Below, in pieces: positions 61,240 to 64,000 of a DNA stretch of 64,000 nt. Source of the stretch: Mesostigma viride (lineage: Eukaryota > Streptophyta > Mesostigmatophyceae > Mesostigmatales > Mesostigmataceae); NCBI GenBank assembly GCA_009746045.1, contig RPFO01000079.1, positions 6,340,784 through 6,404,783 on the forward strand, written 5' to 3'. Position 1 is the stretch's first letter. Each line of letters opens with the position of its first letter. The notes beneath the pieces were generated by a model. The model ran no database searches. It worked only from the letters and a program-made list of their open reading frames with translations, and was not told where the DNA came from. The translations under genes and the position numbers were made by a program.

Positions 61240-64000
61240 GCATGCCGGCGTTCTATTGTTGGTTGTTGGTACAGTGCCGGCGTTCTATTGTTGACACAGT
61301 GCCGGCGTTCTGTTGTTGGTACAGTGCCGGCGTTCTGTTGTTGGTACAGTGCCGGCGTTCTGTTGTTGGTTGTTGGTACAGTGCCGGCGTTCTATTGTTG
61401 GTACAGTGCCGGCGTTCGGTTGTTGGTACAGTGCCGGCGTTCGGTTGTTGGTACAGTGCCGGCGTTCTGTTGTTGGTACAGTGCCGGCGTTCTGTTGTTG
61501 GTTGTTGGTACAGTGCCGGCGTTCTGTTGTTGGTACAGTGCCGGCGTTCTATTGTTGGTACAGTGCCGGCGTTCTGTTGTTGGTACAGTGCCGGCGTTCT
61601 ATTGTTGGTACAGTGCCGGCGTTCGGTTGTTGGTACAGTGCCGGCGTTCGGTTGTTGGTACAGTGCCGGCGTTCGGTTGTTGGTACAGTGCCGGCGTTCT
61701 GTTGTTGGTACAGTGCCGGCGTTCTATTGTTGGTACAGTGCCGGCGTTCTGTTGTTGGTACAGTGCCGGCGTTCGGTTGTTGGTACAGTGCCGGCGTTCG
61801 GTTGTTGGTACAGTGCCGGCGTTCTATTGTTGGTACAGTGCCGGCGTTCTGTTGTTGGTACAGTGCCGGCGTTCTATTGTTGGTACAGTGCCGGCGTTCT
61901 GTTGTTGGTACAGTGCCGGCGTTCTATTGTTGGTACAGTGCCGGCGTTCTATTGTTGGTACAGTGCCGGCGTTCGGTTGTTGGTACAGTGCCGGCGTTCG
62001 GTTGTTGGTACAGTGCCGGCGTTCGGTTGTTGGTACAGTGCCGGCGTTCTGTTGTTGGTTGTTGGTACAGTGCCGGCGTTCGGTTGTTGGTACAGTGCCG
62101 GCGTTCTATTGTTGGTACAGTGCCGGCGTTCTATTGTTGGTACAGTGCCGGCGTTCTATTGTTGGTACAGTGCCGGCGTTCTGTTGTTGGTACAGTGCCG
62201 GCGTTCGGTTGTTGGTACAGTGCCGGCGTTCTGTTGTTGGTTGTTGGTACAGTGCCGGCGTTCTATTGTTGACACAGTGCCGGCGTTCTATTGTTGGTTG
62301 TTGGTACAGTGCCGGCGTTCTGTTGTTGACACAGTGCCGGCGTTCTGTTGTTGGTACAGTGCCGGCGTTCGGTTGTTGGTACAGTGCCGGCGTTCTATTG
62401 TTGGTACAGTGCCGGCGTTCTGTTGTTGGTACAGTGCCGGCGTTCGGTTGTTGGTACAGTGCCGGCGTTCTGTTGTTGGTTGTTGGTACAGTGCCGGCGT
62501 TCTATTGTTGACACAGTGCCGGCGTTCTATTGTTGGTTGTTGGTACAGTGCCGGCGTTCTGTTGTTGACACAGTGCCGGCGTTCTATTGTTGGTACAGTG
62601 CCGGCGTTCGGTTGTTGGTACAGTGCCGGCGTTCGGTTGTTGGTACAGTGCCGGCGTTCCACTGTTGGTACAGTGCCGGCGTTCTGTTGTTGGTACAGTG
62701 CCAGCGTTCGGTTGTTGGTACAGTGCCAGCGTTCGGTTGTTGGTACAGTGCCGGCGTTCGGTTGTTGGTACAGTGCCAGCGTTCGGTTGTTGGTACAGTG
62801 CCGGCGTTCTGTTGTTGGTACAGTGCCGGCGTTCGGTTGTTGGTACAGTGCCGGCGTTCTATTGTTGGTACAGTGCCGGCGTTCGGTTGTTGGTACAGTG
62901 CCGGCGTTCTGTTGTTGGTACAGTGCCGGCGTTCTGTTGTTGGTACAGTGCCGGCGTTCTATTGTTGGTACAGTGCCGGCGTTCGGTTGTTGGTACAGTG
63001 CCGGCGTTCTGTTGTTGGTACAGTGCCGGCGTTCTGTTGTTGGTACAGTGCCGGCGTTCTGTTGTTGGTACAGTGCCGGCGTTCTGTTGTTGGTACAGTG
63101 CCGGCGTTCTATTGTTGGTACAGTGCCGGCGTTCGGTTGTTGGTACAGTGCCGGCGTTCTGTTGTTGGTTGTTGGTACAGTGCCGGCGTTCGGTTGTTGG
63201 TACAGTGCCGGCGTTCTGTTGTTGGTTGTTGGTACAGTGCCGGCGTTCTATTGTTGACACAGTGCCGGCGTTCTATTGTTGGTTGTTGGTACAGTGCCGG
63301 CGTTCTGTTGTTGACACAGTGCCGGCGTTCTATTGTTGGTACAGTGCCGGCGTTCGGTTGTTGGTACAGTGCCGGCGTTCGGTTGTTGGTACAGTGCCGG
63401 CGTTCCACTGTTGGTACAGTGCCGGCGTTCTATTGTTGGTACAGTGCCGGCGTTCGGTTGTTGGTACAGTGCCGGCGTTCTGTTGTTGGTACAGTGCCGG
63501 CGTTCTGTTGTTGGTACAGTGCCGGCGTTCGGTTGTTGGTACAGTGCCGGCGTTCTGTTGTTGGTACAGTGCCGGCGTTCTATTGTTGGTACAGTGCCGG
63601 CGTTCTGTTGTTGGTACAGTGCCGGCGTTCGGTTGTTGGTACAGTGCCGGCGTTCTATTGTTGGTACAGTGCCGGCGTTCTGTTGTTGGTACAGTGCCGG
63701 CGTTCTGTTGTTGGTACAGTGCCGGCGTTCTGTTGTTGGTACAGTGCCGGCGTTCGGTTGTTGGTACAGTGCCGGCGTTCGGTTGTTGGTACAGTGCCGG
63801 CGTTCTGTTGTTGGTACAGTGCCGGCGTTCTATTGTTGGTACAGTGCCGGCGTTCTGTTGTTGGTACAGTGCCGGCGTTCTATTGTTGGTACAGTGCCGG
63901 CGTTCTGTTGTTGGTACAGTCCTGGCGTTCTGTTGTTGGTACAGTGCCGGCGTTCTGTTGTTGGTTGTTGGTACAGTGCCGGCGTTCTGTTGTTGGTACA
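61240..64000. repeat. About 25-bp minisatellite, over 100 copies, running off the window
   Basis: Unit TTGTTGGTACAGTGCCGGCG followed by TTCNG, where NG is mostly TG, TA or GG. Occasional units have an extra GTTGGTT or a GACACAG variant. Blocks of units recur in the same order (for example 62220-62660 and 63160-63410), showing higher-order duplication. Long ORFs are artefacts. It probably sits in the next P4H intron or beyond the gene. Confidence 0.96.

Noticed and set aside
1-64000. rRNA, tRNA or riboswitch genes
   Set aside because: None could be recognised on reading both strands.

Overview
This looks like a nuclear contig from a photosynthetic eukaryote, most likely a green-lineage alga. 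The evidence is a prolyl 4-hydroxylase gene with GT-AG introns, a relic of plastid rpoB, Copia, LINE and Penelope-like retroelements, and very heavy satellite content. The species cannot be named from the sequence alone.

Left part (1-30 kb). An 'island' of compact, mostly intronless, all plus-strand ORFs lies at 1-5008, 11454-12671 and 26587-30002. Its spacers carry the perfect palindrome CAACGGCCGTTG, alone or in 45-bp tandem arrays. In four genes the palindrome sits 40-45 nt before the ATG. Products include a MYND finger protein, a family of small proteins with C-x4-C..C-x2-H zinc-finger-like pairs, and several acidic or basic proteins I cannot assign. Gaps of 25-50 nt between some ORFs and the single orientation suggest, without proving, an endogenous viral or other foreign element. 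The island is broken twice. The first break holds a degenerate plastid rpoB fragment (5.2-5.8 kb) and a 3.3-kb CCTTGT satellite. The second is a 13.4-kb insertion (13042-26434) bounded by inverted termini and inverted 173-bp satellite arrays. That insertion carries a Tudor-like gene, a spliced PHD/poly-Q gene and a very young Copia-type retrotransposon. The Copia element has identical 345-bp LTRs, a 5-bp target duplication and the unusual domain order GAG-INT-PR-RT-RNaseH.

Middle (30-48.9 kb). This is a retroelement graveyard: fragments of a LINE family whose 3' ends share a CTCCC-GTTG-GGGAG hairpin and pass into tetranucleotide microsatellites, a frameshifted Penelope-like RT, a BED-finger relic, a candidate TIR element and long microsatellites (GATG and CGAA). 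I see no intact gene here.

Right part (48.9-64 kb). One host gene, an ER-type prolyl 4-hydroxylase, is spread over six recognisable exons (48965-60621; the 3' end was not found). Its introns are swollen by minisatellites, a LINE 3' end and a MITE-like element. Intron 3 starts with about 70 tandem copies of a 24-25 bp unit, each containing a copy of the exon 3 donor site. The window ends inside another minisatellite with a unit of about 25 bp.
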